In this document: piece after piece, positions 23,101-35,827 of the stretch
How the letters are laid out: every line of letters begins with the position of its first letter
Numbering within the stretch: the stretch's first letter is position 1
Assembly: GCA_021527695.1 (NCBI GenBank)
Contig: JAKFAO010000010.1
Span: forward strand, 992,001-1,056,000
DNA length: 64,000 nt
Direction of reading: 5' to 3'
Source: Naematelia aurantialba
Lineage: Eukaryota > Basidiomycota > Tremellomycetes > Tremellales > Naemateliaceae
Notes under the pieces: generated by a model
Database searches by the model: none
The model's input: the letters and a program-made list of their open reading frames with translations, nothing else
Told to the model about the DNA's origin: nothing
Translations under genes and position numbers: made by a program

Positions 23101-25379
23101 AGGAGCTAGACAACGACACCGTTCAGCCGGTGCGTCATCCAGAAACTCCGACCAGCTTATACGAGCCTTCGCCTGCGCCTGTTGATGCACGGATGCCTCT
23201 CCCTTTCTTGTACCGCTCACACGATTCGCCGTCAATGCTGTCTCTGGTTACAGATGCCCCAGAGGATTACCAAGGGATGAACGAGGTCTTTCGGCAGCCA
23301 GCCAGCCTGGTAGCTAGACAGACCGGCTCGTCAGAGAACATGCCATCTCTCGCGTCCGATGTCGGGCCACCAGCGACATTGGCAACGCAGAACGATGACT
23401 CAGCCGAGCAAAGCAGTCCCGTAGCATCTTTCACGATCGGACCGTCAGATAACCGTCCAGCCCCAGTAACAACTCTAGGCGACATTGAAGGAGGGGCGAA
23501 GTCTGTCATTTTGCCGAACCCTTATCTGGCTGCACCTGACGCCATACTTGGTGTGCCAATCGATCCTCATGATTTACGTCCTTCGACGATGACCCCATCA
23601 CCCTCTCTCAAGGTCGAAATTCCAATGGACACTCTTGGGAATGCGTCAGGCGCCTCGTCATCTCGTGGAGTCTCGCCGGCTCGCCAATCACCGACCGAGT
23701 TTGACTCTACTCAGACCGCGCGCGACGCTGTTGGATCGATGGGCACGGAGACGAAGTCGACTTTGCCTCCCGTCTCGACGAGTCGGACACCATCCAACAG
23801 GAGATCGCCTTCGCCGACACCTTCCATGTGGCAGCAAACCGGGTCGCAAGATAATATGCGACAGGCATTGAATGCCGACCAGGGTTCTCGGGCCACCTCA
23901 GTCAATTCTGAAGGCGAAACTCCACTCGAAGGGACTCTAGAACTACGACTGCGGCATCATCATGGTCCAGCGCCTTCTGAGAGCCCTGCTCCACCTCCCA
24001 GACACGTTCGCCAGCATGTGGGGATGCCGGCAACATCAAATCGGCCAATCACACGATCACACTGCTTCTATCGCAAACTCCACATTTCAGATAGGGGACA
24101 AACCGCAGTACTACTCGTTCCTCAATGCGGCCTCGCAGAGCAGGAGAAACTTGACGAAGAGATGGCAGATGATGCAGGGGAGCCCTCCAAAGCGGAAGAA
24201 AATGCTGCGGCGTCCATGCCAATCAGTGAAGAAAATCCGAGATTGATCGACGGTCTTGCGCACAAATTGCATCGCATCGTTGGACCGGCAATGTATCATG
24301 ATGGCCATTGTTACTTGCTCCATGCAAGTAAAGCAGCCTTACTCGCTAACAACCCTGCCGACGCATCCACACCGCGCAAACCCATCAGCAGCAACCAGGG
24401 AAAACGCAGGGATGAGCAGGACGAATCGGCCGATGCGTCGAGTGCGACACCAATGGCCACCTCTGTTAAACGGAACACTCGGGCTGCGCAGCGCCAGTTG
24501 GTCTCCGATGGCCAAGATGGAGATAGCCCATCCGGTCGAAAGAGGACGCGTCAGTCAGCCCGACTGGACTCCCCATCTAAGGGACAGGAAACACTGGAAT
24601 CGGCGCAGACAGAACTCAGGTATCTTAGCAGTCCAGCGCTTAATACGAGGAGCAAACTGCGCAGATCCACATCGGTTGCCATTTCAAACAACGATGACAA
24701 AGAGCGTACGCCATCTACACAGGCTGAGGAGGCCACCGAGACCTTCAACCCTGCTACGCCGATCAGTAAATCAGTGGTTCCCGATGCTTCGCACATCGAT
24801 GGTGCTATGTTCGTCACGGATGAGGACGGACAGCTGGGAGCGAACAGTATGGATGACACTTTGACTTTCGCCACGAGTGTACCATCCCCATCCGAAGGGC
24901 GAAGCAAGCGGCGTACGTCGGAGAAGAGACTCGCCATAATGTCTCCTCTGCAAAAAACACCTACTTTCTCGTCCGACATCATAAAAAATGAAGGACGTAT
25001 AAACGCGTCCCCAACACAGCTGCGTAGGTCGGCACGCAGATCAGCCGCGCTTCGTGAGGATTCGGCGGCATACCGGCCAGACGAGGACGAAGTGCATGAC
25101 AGCGCGTCGCCGGATCTCTCGCCAACAGCGACTTCCTTGGCCAGTCCTCTCAAAAAGCGCAAGCTTCCCTTGTCGGCATCAGCGGAGCTCGATCACGAAG
25201 CCTCGATGGAGACGAGGAGCAAGAAGAGACAAGCTGTCAAGCTAGCGCGTCAGCACGATAAGTCCGCGATCACCGAACCAAAGGTCGAGATGACTGGAGA
25301 GATGACACAGGAAGACGTGGACGACGTCAAAGAACCCCCAAAGAAGCAATCGAGGCGCTGGTGGACCTTTGGTAGGTGA
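20150..25379 (+). CDS. Large acidic, mostly disordered protein of unknown function
   Basis: Two exons: 20150-21110 and 21163-25379; 1725 residues. I do not recognise the family. The N-terminus (TPIKRPTSYSVFDSVQRNQW) is moderately ordered. Residues ~40-900 are low-complexity, Asp/Glu/Ser-rich, with a Glu tract near 480-543. Two related segments (ILPDPYLAPPDA near 921, ILPNPYLAAPDA near 1102) form an internal repeat. Residues ~1284-1370 look folded, with two HC-x-Y motifs (SHCFYRKL and DGHCYLL) around VPQCGL and HRIVGPAM. The last ~330 residues are basic, with RRSARRSAALRED and LKKRKL signals and many Ser/Thr-Pro sites. A nuclear, phosphorylated scaffold or chromatin protein is a guess. The exon join uses a 52-nt intron with donor GTCTGT, needed to reach the long second frame. 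Confidence 0.75.
21640..21827 (+). repeat. Purine-only Glu-coding tract
   Basis: About 185 bp of almost pure purine on the plus strand, built from GAAGAG/GAGGAA/GAGCAA hexamers with rare GTG, GCA and ATA interruptions. It codes a run of Glu with a few Gln, Val and Ala (residues ~480-543 of the protein at 20150-25379). Such tracts expand and contract by slippage and can form triplex DNA. Confidence 0.9.
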
Positions 25380-25542
25380 TACTCGCACGTGCTCGTTTCC
25401 CATGAAGTATATATTTGTCTGCATACTCGTATATCTACAAAGTACTCGCATGACAATCATGATGATCATAGGTTACATGAATGGCGGCCCAAAAATTTGT
25501 TTGTCGTTCGCTCCTGAGATCATCAACCCTTCAATCCCGCTT

Positions 25543-28500
25543 TCAACATTGAGATAGGAGTTTCCTCTCGTTTCTGGAAGACATTAACTTCGATTTTACA
25601 GCAACTTCCGCCTTCCATTGCATCGCAATATTGCTACTCTTAGTCAGTGGACCTTCCGAAATGACTGAAGGGACAGCCTACCGAGCACGTATCAGAGCCA
25701 CGACGGCCAGGGCAGCAGCTTTCAACGTGTGGCTATTTCTAGGGGGCGAGGGAACAGGAAAGCCCATAGAAGCAATCTGTTTCAGCGTTGCTTGTTCTCT
25801 ACCAAACAATCAGTGGATGGGGTCGAAAGGAGACAAGGCCCTCACGTCAAGCTCATTCCCCCGACAAGCAAGAGGAGGTATCTTTTTTGCAGCGCCAGAG
25901 CATTGCGGAACGTTGCCTCTCTGGTGAATTTGGCCTTCAGATATCGGATCTGGGTGGCAAGCTCCCGGATCTGCGCCTTAGAAGTCAATTCTTTCTCGTC
26001 GAGCTGATCCTGTAGTCCGCTAAAGAGTGTTAAGGTGACCTCAACCTGCAGGTAGGCCAGCTTACGATTGACAGTCGTGGCTTGCTCTCCAGCGGGCGAG
26101 TCCTTCGAATTCACCACGCACTCTTTTCAGTTCTTGATGCACTTGCTCCAGATCCATCTTGAGTGAGCGAGACTGTCGCTGTGCTTGCAATAGCTCCGCT
26201 TCCCTGCGAGTCGCCTTACTGTCGTGCTCAGCTTTGAACGTGGCCAAGTCTGCTCCGAAACGAGTGGCCGCAGCTCTCTGAGCTTTAAGATCGACGTCAA
26301 ATTCAAGAAGCTCCCGCATGACGTTGGTCCGTTCAGTTTGCAGTTGTTTAACTTCTTCCTCTGCTCGTTGTAGACCATCTGTTTTGGTTCGTAGACGTGC
26401 ACGTAGCCTGTCATTCTCGAAAACCGCCTCCCGAAGGGAGTCTTCTAGATTGCGTATGGTTTCAGACTTCGTTTCAAGTTCTGCGAGTGTCGAAGAGCTC
26501 GGTTCTCGTGAATGTTTTGTGTGATGTTGTGCAAACTCGGCATAAGCTGCCTGCTGTACAGCAAGGTCGGCTTCGAGCTGATGTAGCTGGCGCGTGGAGT
26601 TCTGAAGTTGCTTAAAGTATATCAGCACGAGAAATGTCGCGAATAGAGCTCTTACAATCTGCAGTATATCCTTCTCGCGCGAGATGTGTACCCTGACCTT
26701 CTCGCTCTCTCGAAGTTCCCGTTCAGATTTCATTCGCAAGTGCCGCAGCTCACTTGCCAGGCTTGCTGAGTCTTCTTGAGCCAAACGTTTGATATCCGAC
26801 ATTTTTTGGGAGAGCCGTTCGTTGTCTTGTTGCAGTCTCGTCTTCTCTTTGGCGAAGTCCGTCTTAAGAGCTCCCATCTGTTTGTGCACCTCGGCCATAG
26901 CTTCGGTCAACTTGTTTGTAGCCTGCCTGATCCATTTCAGATGTGTGTTTCGTGCAAAGTCAAGAACCTACCCATTCTCCTTTCGTTGTGCCGAGACGAG
27001 CGCCAAGCTCGCTTTATTCCTCTGAGATAACCCGCGAAGCTCGTCTTCCAATTGCTCAATACGATCTCGAGCAGCGGCAAGATTCTCGGCAAGCTGTAAA
27101 CCTCCGATACCTGCAGCTTCGAGGCGCGAAAAGTTTTCATCCAGCTGGTCATTAGCGTTTGCCAATTCCTCTTCCAGCTGTTCGAGCTGAGCTCGGAGGA
27201 TAGGTTCCTTCGACTCGGTATAGGTACTGTTCAGCCAAGACAACTGCATTTGTCAATGACGTTTACCGTGACAGCTCACATCTTTTAGCGTTGCAGGAGT
27301 CTTCGGGGGTTTGAGTGTGGCTATTGTCTTGTTGAAGAAAGGAGTTGATTTGAATGGCGAGGCGGCGCTTGGCATTCCCGTGATCGGAGACTGTGCCTTT
27401 GCCGCGATTCTCTCCAACAGAGCAGCCTTTTCTCTCTCGAGGGCCTGGATGCGAGCATCGCGTACCTCGATAACGGTCTTGCGATGTGGCGTACCGGCAA
27501 GCTCGTGTTTGAGTCGACCGATCTCGTGATAAGCTTCGTCTAAGCGGTCTTGCAAAGCTGTCAGCAAGGTGTCATCGGTTGAGATAGACCGTAAATCCCT
27601 GCGGTTGGGCGACGACTTTGGAAGTGATTCTGAATGACGACAGAGAGCTGTTGCTTCGGCGACCGATAACTGATTCCTCAGGGACTCAATGTCCCCTTCA
27701 GCTTGTGCCAATTCGGAATTTGCTTCACTCAGCAACTCTTGCAGACGATCGACCTCTGCGCCTAGAGAAGCCTGAATAGATTTTTGTTCCAGCTCGATTT
27801 CCATATGTCCCACCCTCAGCACGAGTTCTTCAATCTGTTCATACTGCGAGGCGAGTTTGGCCTCCTGTTGAGCGCTGAGCTGGCGGAATTGTTCCAGCTC
27901 CTCTTCCTTCACTGCCAAACGATTGCGGATGGACTGCGCCTCGTTGCAATCGGTCTCCAACTCCACCACTCGCCTTTCGGCGCTCCTAGCACGTTGCTCG
28001 GAGGCGGACCATCTGTCGGAGTGTGCTTTGTTCTCGTCCTCTGCCTTCTCTGCCCGTTGAATGATGTCGCTCTTCTCATCTCGCGCTCGGGTCAAGAGGC
28101 CTTTGAGCTGTTCGACTTCGTGAATGCGAGACTTGACCTCTTCTTTGGCACGACTGAGCGCGATTCCAAGACTAGCGATTTGCTGTTGCCACGCTATCCG
28201 TTCACTGTCAACGTTTCCCGTTTGTAAAGCTGCTTTCTCCGCCCTCAATCTAGCTACATCTGCTATCGTAGTGGCAAGCTCTCCTTCTAACGACTTGACT
28301 TGATTTTCGAAATCCCCGCAGATATCGCCAAACTGTCTAGCGTGTTTCTCGGTCTTCAAGGCAAAGTCGGTTTGTAGCTGAATCCGTACACTCTCTGCCT
28401 CTTCAAGTTTCGATTGCAGCCCCTCGACACATAGCTGGGGGTCGGGTGACGAGGGTCGTGCAGCAGAAGGTTCAGCCTCAGACTCCGCGGTCCGGCTGCC

Positions 28501-30705
28501 GAGATTCTGCTCTTCGCGATGTCCTAGTCGTCCCACCGACTCCTGGAGCGACTCAGCTTGCTTGTCGAAGATCCCTTCTTCCATTAAAGTGGGGAGGGCC
28601 GCAAGTTGGTCGTCTCGGATTGATCGTTCCACAGTGCGCCCCGCCAACGGTCCATCTAAGCCAGCCAACTGGGCTGATATGTCCATATCTTCGAAAGGCA
28701 CGTTAGCATCGCGCAGCAGGCGCCGGAGGCGCCCCGTTTCCAATCTCCAAGCATCTACTTCACGTGCGAGACCGGCGTTGTCGTCCAACAACTGCCGATT
28801 CATGGCGTTTAAGTGGCGCTGAATTTTGACACCATCGGGCCGTTGGTCGGAGAGTCCCCTGAGCGATCCGCCGCCTGGACTCGATGTTCCTGCCGAAGGT
28901 AAAAGGCTGTTTGGAAAAGACATGTTGCCGCGTGAGAGGGAATGGCCCTTCGATGCTGCTCGTCGGTCGGAAGTGAGGTCCGCACTGGACGCAATGGAGA
29001 CCAAAGACTCGTCTAATGATGAGACTTGAGATATATCAATCGTCATATGGGGCAGAGGAGTCGACTTGTTCTCCAGGTCATCCCCAACTTTGGCAGCATT
29101 CTCTCCTTCCGACAGCAAAGAGGGTGAAGTGGCCATCGTGACTCGCCGCAGTGGATGCGGAGTGCCTCTGAATGCCGCTTTCGGCGTTCGCAATGACAAG
29201 CCACTGGAACTCAGAACAGCAAGGACATGGTTTTTCCGCCTCTCGGCGTCATCCAGGGGGGCACGGGGTGTAGAGAGACAACCTCCTTTTGAGATCAAAC
29301 TGGTTGGGGATGGTGTGAAAGGCGCAGACATTGGCGAATCTTGATGAGAGTCGGTGATATCTGACAAAGCAAAAGCGGCGATGCCAAGCGGGGTGCTCCC
29401 AATACGTTCGCCATGCACGGAGCCTCGGCGGTCCACCCCCGGAGTGGATGCGCTAGTGGATGTTGAGACCTTGACGGTGGACGGCTCATTCCCCTTCGCA
29501 GGCGACGCATAGAGCGGCGTCCGGGGAGCGTTCTCAATCTGCACGACGCCGTCACTCGAGAGGGAGCCATGATCATGTTCGTACGCGCTCTCCTCAGGCA
29601 AGACAGGTAGACTGTCCCAGGTCTGCTCCTGATAAGACGAGGCGTCCCGTCCACCATCCTGGGTAGGGGAAGCTTGAGCAGGCCCCAAAATCCTGCTCGG
29701 ACCTTCAGGAGTGCTGGCTGCATGGCTGGAATCTGATCCAGAGAGTTCGCTACGTGTCAAGCTGGGTATCCGCTCATTGTCAAGTAATGTCAGGGGCGTT
29801 CGCATTGACATGGACGAGGCTGTGACTGGGGAGACTCCGGATGGGTCCAGTTTCACAGGTCGCAGCATGGGGAGATATTGATTTGATGCTGAACGTCGCC
29901 CAGGTCTTTGTAAGACAACGTTGCCGGCTGCAAGGCGCTGAGTAATAGGTGTTCCGACGATTGAGTGGGCGCGTGTTGTCGGAGAGATCTACATGATTAG
30001 AAGTGGTTTTCCATGGAGTAAGACGGACCTTTGAGTGGTCCTTGAGTGGAGTCGACCGATCTCCTTCGAGTTCCGCCCCAGGATCCCTCATCCATGGCTC
30101 CTCGGGTTCTGGCAGGAGATCGTCTCCAGAAAATCTTCCACTTACAGCTCCCGGTGTCTGCCAGTCTTCGCCCCCCGTGGCAATGCTACTGTCCGGACGT
30201 CCGCTGGTCACCCGAGATGGCTCCTGCCCGATGCTAGGTTGTCTCCCCCCAACAAGCGACCGAGATTGCGAGCGAGCAGGTCGAGAAAGGGGTGTCGATG
30301 TCATAGCATAGGTTGAAGCGTAAAGGGAGGCATTCTCATCGCTCCCACCAAAGTCCACCGGAGGGAAGGGTGAGCCGGATGTGGACGACGATGACTCATT
30401 TGTCGTTACAGTGTGTGAATCTTTCAAACGTCTGGCGGGTTCCCATTTGAGAGGATGGGAGGTCGTTGAATCCTTCTGATATGAGCTGGGACAGTATAGA
30501 CGGTAGAACATGAGCTTACACTTTCGGTTTTACTGGCAGTTGTGGCAGGCATTGCATCATCGGCACTCGAGTCCAGTTCACTGACGCTAGTATTTTCGGA
30601 ATCGTCGTGCTGAATACTCGGCAAAGATGGCAATTCGATATTTTCCAGAAGTTGAACTCGCCTCAGGACCCTTGATGGAGTCTCAGCCAGATATGTGGCC
30701 GCCAT
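25543..30705 (-). CDS. PACT-domain spindle-pole-body coiled-coil protein (Pcp1/pericentrin type)
   Basis: Nine exons on minus: 30520-30705, 30029-30475, 27280-29988, 26972-27243, 26656-26926, 26122-26610, 25846-26060, 25682-25798, 25543-25636; 1599 residues. The first ~600 residues are Ser/Thr/Pro-rich with many SP/TP sites and a motif SSSGLSLRTPKAAFRGTP. From ~620 on it is almost continuous coiled coil (heptads in LEEELANANDQLDENFSRLE, MTEAMAEVHKQMGAL and others). The end holds a PACT motif: ELATQIRYLKAKFTREATFR, ALALQKRYLLLLVGG, LKAAALAVVALIRARRSN. PACT domains anchor Pcp1/Spc110/pericentrin to the spindle pole body or centrosome by calmodulin-linked contacts and recruit gamma-tubulin. A 30-nt stretch near 25991-26020 could be a tiny in-frame intron; I kept it as coding. 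Confidence 0.88.
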
Positions 30706-31089
30706 TGCATTAGGTCGTTTGCTCCAGGAAATGCCCAAATGGTCAGTGATTCGTTGAAGGAGAGATTTGGAGAGAGACAAACAAACAAAAAGGCAGTCGC
30801 GAAACCACGTGGTCCAGTATCAGGAATTGAATGAAAATTCCACGTAATGATACCTAATATGGCCTCGTGGGATAAATACAAAAGAAATAGAGGAGATTTA
30901 AATGGGATGGAGCGTCCTCCGCCGACCCGCCCCCCTTCTTGCTTTCATCCCGTTCTCTCCGATCCACATCACATTCCAATCCACAAATCATTTCTCATAC
31001 CGGTCGAATGACCTTCATCTTATATCAGTCGTCTCTCCGAGGCATCTGAACCCAACCAGCAGGCGTATACCATTGGGTATTGCCATCCA
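30706..31089. promoter_or_regulatory. Divergent promoter region, PACT protein / Fzo1
   Basis: A 384-bp spacer between divergent starts, AT-richer around 30850-30905 (GATAAATACAAAAGAAATAG). No recognised operator. Nothing coding seen. Confidence 0.35.
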
Positions 31090-33827
31090 ATGCAGCCCTT
31101 CCAATATCCCCACCGGCAGACTTTTGCACCCGCCACCCCCGATTCTCCCGCGTATGAAAAAGAATCACATATCGGTCCAGGACATGCCTCCACACAAGCC
31201 AGGAAAGCAGCCGATGATGTTGTGAGGGAATATGAGGAGAAGCGGAATCGGTTAGTTACGTCACCCTTCAAGTAGGAGGTATACTGATTTGGTTACAGAC
31301 TTGATCGCGGTCTGGAATCTGCGGCATACCTTCTAGGGCATCTGAAGAATTTCAACAAGCAGGAATGGTCCATTCGCTATCCCCATTTGCGATCTTCTGA
31401 GGGCGATGAACATGCCTCCAGTGAGTGTCCCGCATGAGCGCCTGCATTTCTCATCTCTGATCACGGTACGCAGCGTCTGCGCGTCCAGCACTGGCTCGAC
31501 GGACGCTCACATTTGCAGACGAACCCCTCGTGGAGACGGGGGTCGTTCTTACCACAACAACGACTGCTCGTCGTACCGTGAAGCGTTCGCTTACCTTGGC
31601 AACGGCATCGACGGAAACTTTCTCCGGCTCGTCAATGGAGACAGAGGTCGCCGTCGCAGCTCATGATACCGATGATTTCTCCATCCTCAAGCTTGACTTG
31701 AACATGGGAGCAGCTCGGCAAGCGAAAAGCCTCATCTCACACCTAGAGAAGCAGTCCATATCTGCCCTTCTCGACAACCGTCTCGCAGCGTCTCTCGAAC
31801 ACGTTGGACTGCTGCGAAAGCGGATCTGGGATACGCAGTCCCGTGTATTGGTCTCCGGTGATGTGAATGCTGGCAAATCGACTTTAATCAACGCTTTGCT
31901 TCGCCGCAACGAGGTCATGCCGACGGATCAGCAGCCTTTAACCACGCGATTCGTCGAGGTCGTGAGTGCGAGGGAAAACGACGGGAAGGAGGAGATCCAC
32001 CTCTTCCGGAAGGACATAAAATACAACGCCTCGGACTGCTCGACTTTCGATGTGCAGCCGCTGGAGAAACTCGAGGCTCTTGTGACTGATATGGCTGCCG
32101 ACGCGGATAGTCCCCCAGTCCGCGTTTTTCTTAAGGAAGCAGGGACGGATCTTGCAAATCCGTCTATCCTGCACAACGGCGTCGTCGACATCTCCCTCAT
32201 CGATGCCCCGGGGCTCAACCGCGACTCCGTCAAGACGACAGCAAATTTCGCGCGACAAGAAGAGATAGATGTTGTGGTCTTCGTGGTATCGGCAGCCAAT
32301 CATTTTACTCTGTCGGCAAAGGAATTCATCTGGCAAGCTGGACACGAGAAGGCGCATCTATTCATTGTCGTCAACCGATTTGACCAGATCAAGGACAAAG
32401 AGCGGTGTCGTCGTCTTGTCCTTGAACAAATTCGTCAACTCAGCCCAGAAACGTACAAAGATGCGGCCGATCTTGTCCACTTCGTAGACTCAGCCAAAGT
32501 CGCGTTCGGAGCCGATGAGACCGGAGACGATCTCGATGACATGTTTTCTCATCTGGAACACTCCCTTCGCTCTTTCGTGTTGGTGAATCGAGCGAAGTCA
32601 AAGCTTGGGCCCGCTTTGAATTACATTACCCATCTCCTGGCGGATATCGAACTCTTGGCGTCAGCCAATACACTGGTCGCGACGAGAGAATCGCAAGCCG
32701 CGCACGCCGAGCTGCAACGGGTCAAACCGGTCTTGGAGCTGATGCAAAACGGCAAAGAAGGCTTGGAGGAACGACTGGTTGTTGTCGAAGAAGACGTCGT
32801 AGAACGAGCGTCATCGCGGGTGAAACTTGGTATGGAGCGAGCATTGGAGAGAGTGGCCCGTGGCGAGCTGGCTGCGCCCGCCCCCGGTGTCGTGCTTCCC
32901 CCGTATCCGGGTCTTCTCGGTGTTTGGGACTACTCATACGAAGTTAAACGCGCCCTCGTCGCTTCCATCGACTTTGCTATCTCTCTTGCTCATGACGATG
33001 CGCGACACGAAACAGTCGGCGGTGTCGACCGAGTGTCTGTTATCGCCGACGAGACGCTGCCTGCCGATGTCGAGAAGAGTCGTCGGGTCTTCAATCCGAA
33101 GGCGATGTTTCACGCTCGGCCCTCTAGACCCAGGTCGCGGCGGTCATCCGGCATTCTCACAGCTGGCCTGGGTCCAGCTTCCCAATCCCACTTAATCGAG
33201 GTCAGCTTCGCTGACATCATCGACATTCCCTACCACCTTTACGTCGCTCGCTCCCAACTGTCGCTGTCCGTGGAACAGGCTCCTTCGACGAGTAAAGAAA
33301 TTATTCCGTTCTCGGCCGAGATGTCTGGTTTGGGCGCTCTGGCCGTGGGCGCTCTGACACTCAGCAGCAAGACTATTGGGTTAAGACACGTCCTTGATGG
33401 GGCCACCAAAGTTACCGAACTCGCGTCTAGTCCATTGGCGAGACGATGGGCCGGACCAGTCATCGGGATCATTGCTGCCGGCGCTATAGGATACATCATT
33501 TACGACTTGCCGCGCTCTATTCCTCGAAATATCGGCCGCCACTTGCAATTCGCCCTGCTCAGCTCATCTGGCCCTGTTGGCACGGACGCAGAGTTCACAT
33601 CCTTCCCGGACGCACAGGCCAACGAAGTGAGCAGGGAGGTCCGCAAGGTCATGCGCATGGCTGGGGCCGATGTCCGGGATCGATTCAGGAGCGGGTATGA
33701 CGCTAAGGCAGAGATTGTCAAGCAAAGCGAGGAGACCGAAAGGCATGCCAAGAGGGCTTTGGTGATGTTTGCAGATGTTCAGAAGCGAGTGGAGGATATT
33801 AGGGAAACGGTGGGCTTCAAGCTTTGA
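31090..33827 (+). CDS. FZO1: Mitofusin Fzo1, outer mitochondrial membrane fusion GTPase
   Basis: Three exons: 31090-31250, 31299-31420, 31474-33827; 878 residues. A dynamin-type GTPase with G1 GDVNAGKSTLINALL (near residue 223), G2 Thr in QPLTTRF, G3 DAPGLN and G4 VNRFDQIKD, then helical bundles. Two closely spaced transmembrane stretches (GLGALAVGALTLSSKTIG near 714, VIGIIAAGAIGYIIYDL near 755) and a C-terminal coiled coil (AKRALVMFADVQKRVEDIR) follow. This is the layout of fungal Fzo1, which tethers and fuses outer mitochondrial membranes. The N-terminal ~100 residues are variable. Convergent with Rbg2; 154 bp separate the stops. Confidence 0.95.
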
Positions 33828-33981
33828 GTTGGCCGCCTAAGGAAATGAATATCTGTAGTGATGTGACGATTTTGTACCCTACTCAACGAAACAAAATGGT
33901 AGTAGCCTGTATGTAACGTCTCACGTGGATGCATGCTAGTAGTTGTCTCTCACGGCACGTCGACGAGTTCATCGACAGATC

Positions 33982-35827
33982 TTACTTGGTGAAGATGCTA
34001 ACCCTAGGACAGATTCAGCTGGGCCACACATCGGCATGGGATAACCAACACATCCTCGTCTTGCACGTAATGATTCAAGCCGACCTTCTGAGGTTGCGGA
34101 TTGAATTTGCTGGACTTCCCCCACACCAAAGCGTATCTACGTCACAAGTCAACTTTTACTTCGCGCAAATCCAACTGCCACCTACTTAAAGTGCGAGGCC
34201 AGACTCCGATGAATGCCATGACAGACTGTCTCGATTGTAGCACCCTGCCGCAGACAGATTGGATCAGACAAATCGGGTTGCTCTCCTCGTCGCTTTGTAT
34301 AAACCCTAACAATCAATGTCATATCCGATCTTTTCGGCATGGCGCTCACTTCACAAGACCCAACTCCTTATAGATTGTCAGCCTTGTCTGGGACCCACTA
34401 CCTTGCCACGCACCCGCCAAATGCTCTCCAGGAGCCAATCGATCCCTAAGTCAAGCTCACACGAGATCATGACCGTACGCCCGTCACCCTCTCTGGCCAT
34501 CCGGTCAAGGGTTTCCATAGACACGCTGTCGATTTTATTGATCGCGACAAGGGCAGGAATGTACTTCCGTGTTCCGAGTAGAACGTCTATAAATTCATCT
34601 GTGGTAATCTATGAAAACGTTAGCTATTTTTATCTCCAAAAGCTCTACATCTTCCCGTATCATCACATCACAGTTGTGTACTACTCAGATCAGCGCATTG
34701 CTTTTATGCCAGGGCCGACTTTTATAAGTTTGAAGGATAGATCGTACGGTCCGCTCATCCGTTTTCGTCAACTTTACCGTACAATTTATCTGTGCAGGTG
34801 AGCAATTCTCGGGAACACCGACCTACTGTTATCTATGGATAGTCAGCTCTGAACGCTCCTTTCGATAGGGTCCGCTACACACCCCACCAGCAGTTTTCTG
34901 CTTAAAGACGACATCTGGTTTGCGCGCGTTTAACCGGATTCCGACAGCCTCCAATTCAATTTCCAGCAGGTGTTTCTGCTCTGCTGACTTGGTAGCATCG
35001 ACTGTAGTGAACTCAGGATGATCCAAACGCAGAAGTGAAGGCTGACTCATAAGAATGATCAGGTCTGCAGTCTTGGCGACTGAGACGACCTGCCGCCCGC
35101 GCCCGCGACCCTTGGCTGCATCTTGCACGATACCCGGTAAGTCAAGGAGCTGTATTCGGGCACCTTCATATTCTAGAACACCAGGAATCGCCTGGTTGCA
35201 TGAGCGGGCAGGTCGGACTTCTGTCAGCTTTACATACCGTTAATGTGGTGAACTCGTACGCTCCAACACTAGACTCCGTCTTGGTTGTCTTCGATAGCAG
35301 AGTCGATTTTCCAACAGAGGGGAAACCGATCAAGCAGACTCGCGCATCTAATCCTGTCAGACGGAATGATAGTTCAATATGTTGTTGACACTCGCCTCCT
35401 GATTTGAGAACATCGAAACCTTCGCCCTTTGCTGATTTTGCTGGTGGTTCAAGCAGCTGTGCGCGATACTTTGCGACTACACATGCTTAGCAGACTTCGT
35501 CAAGCAGCACCATCATCACATGCGTTTGGCCTATCCCAGCGGCATGATTAGCTCGAGGATCTCGCAGGTTGGTAGCCATACTTTCAATTGGCCGAGATGA
35601 TATTCCGTCGCTATACAAATAAGTTTGAGCATCAGACACCGAGCCAACGAACACACCTTTGCTAAAAACGGCAAAGTCCTGCATTAATGATATCACTATG
35701 CTGGCAAGGTGCTGCTTACTTCTTCTGCGCTATGAGACGTTCAGTTACCACTAGTGTTTGAATACTATGAGATCTCACTTCTCGACATCTCCTTCTCTAT
35801 CTCCTCTATCTTCTCGACAACGCCCAT
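33982..35827 (-). CDS. RBG2: DRG2-type GTPase Rbg2, gene split by microexons
   Basis: Sixteen exons on minus: 35779-35827, 35720-35729, 35657-35661, 35582-35610, 35524-35530, 35396-35476, 35238-35347, 35047-35191, 34883-35001, 34720-34789, 34649-34680, 34414-34608, 34350-34366, 34186-34305, 34050-34136, 33982-33997; 363 residues, the normal DRG2 length. Seen: [35 protein letters not shown] (P-loop), [41 protein letters not shown] (G4), and the TGS tail [15 protein letters not shown] ... [20 protein letters not shown] ... QDEDVIFTK. DRG/Rbg proteins bind translating ribosomes with a DFRP partner and relieve stalling. Five exons are 5-17 nt, and two introns appear to be GC-AG (GCATGT at 35523, GCGAGT at 35395). 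Without these the gene looks broken; with them it is complete. Confidence 0.9.

Noticed and set aside
31661..32357. Minus-strand frames opposite FZO1
   Set aside because: Shadows of a conserved GTPase exon; codon pattern and motifs belong to the plus strand.
33982..35827. RBG2 as a frameshifted pseudogene
   Set aside because: Every apparent break is removed by splicing small exons with acceptable sites, and all GTPase and TGS motifs and the exact family length are restored.
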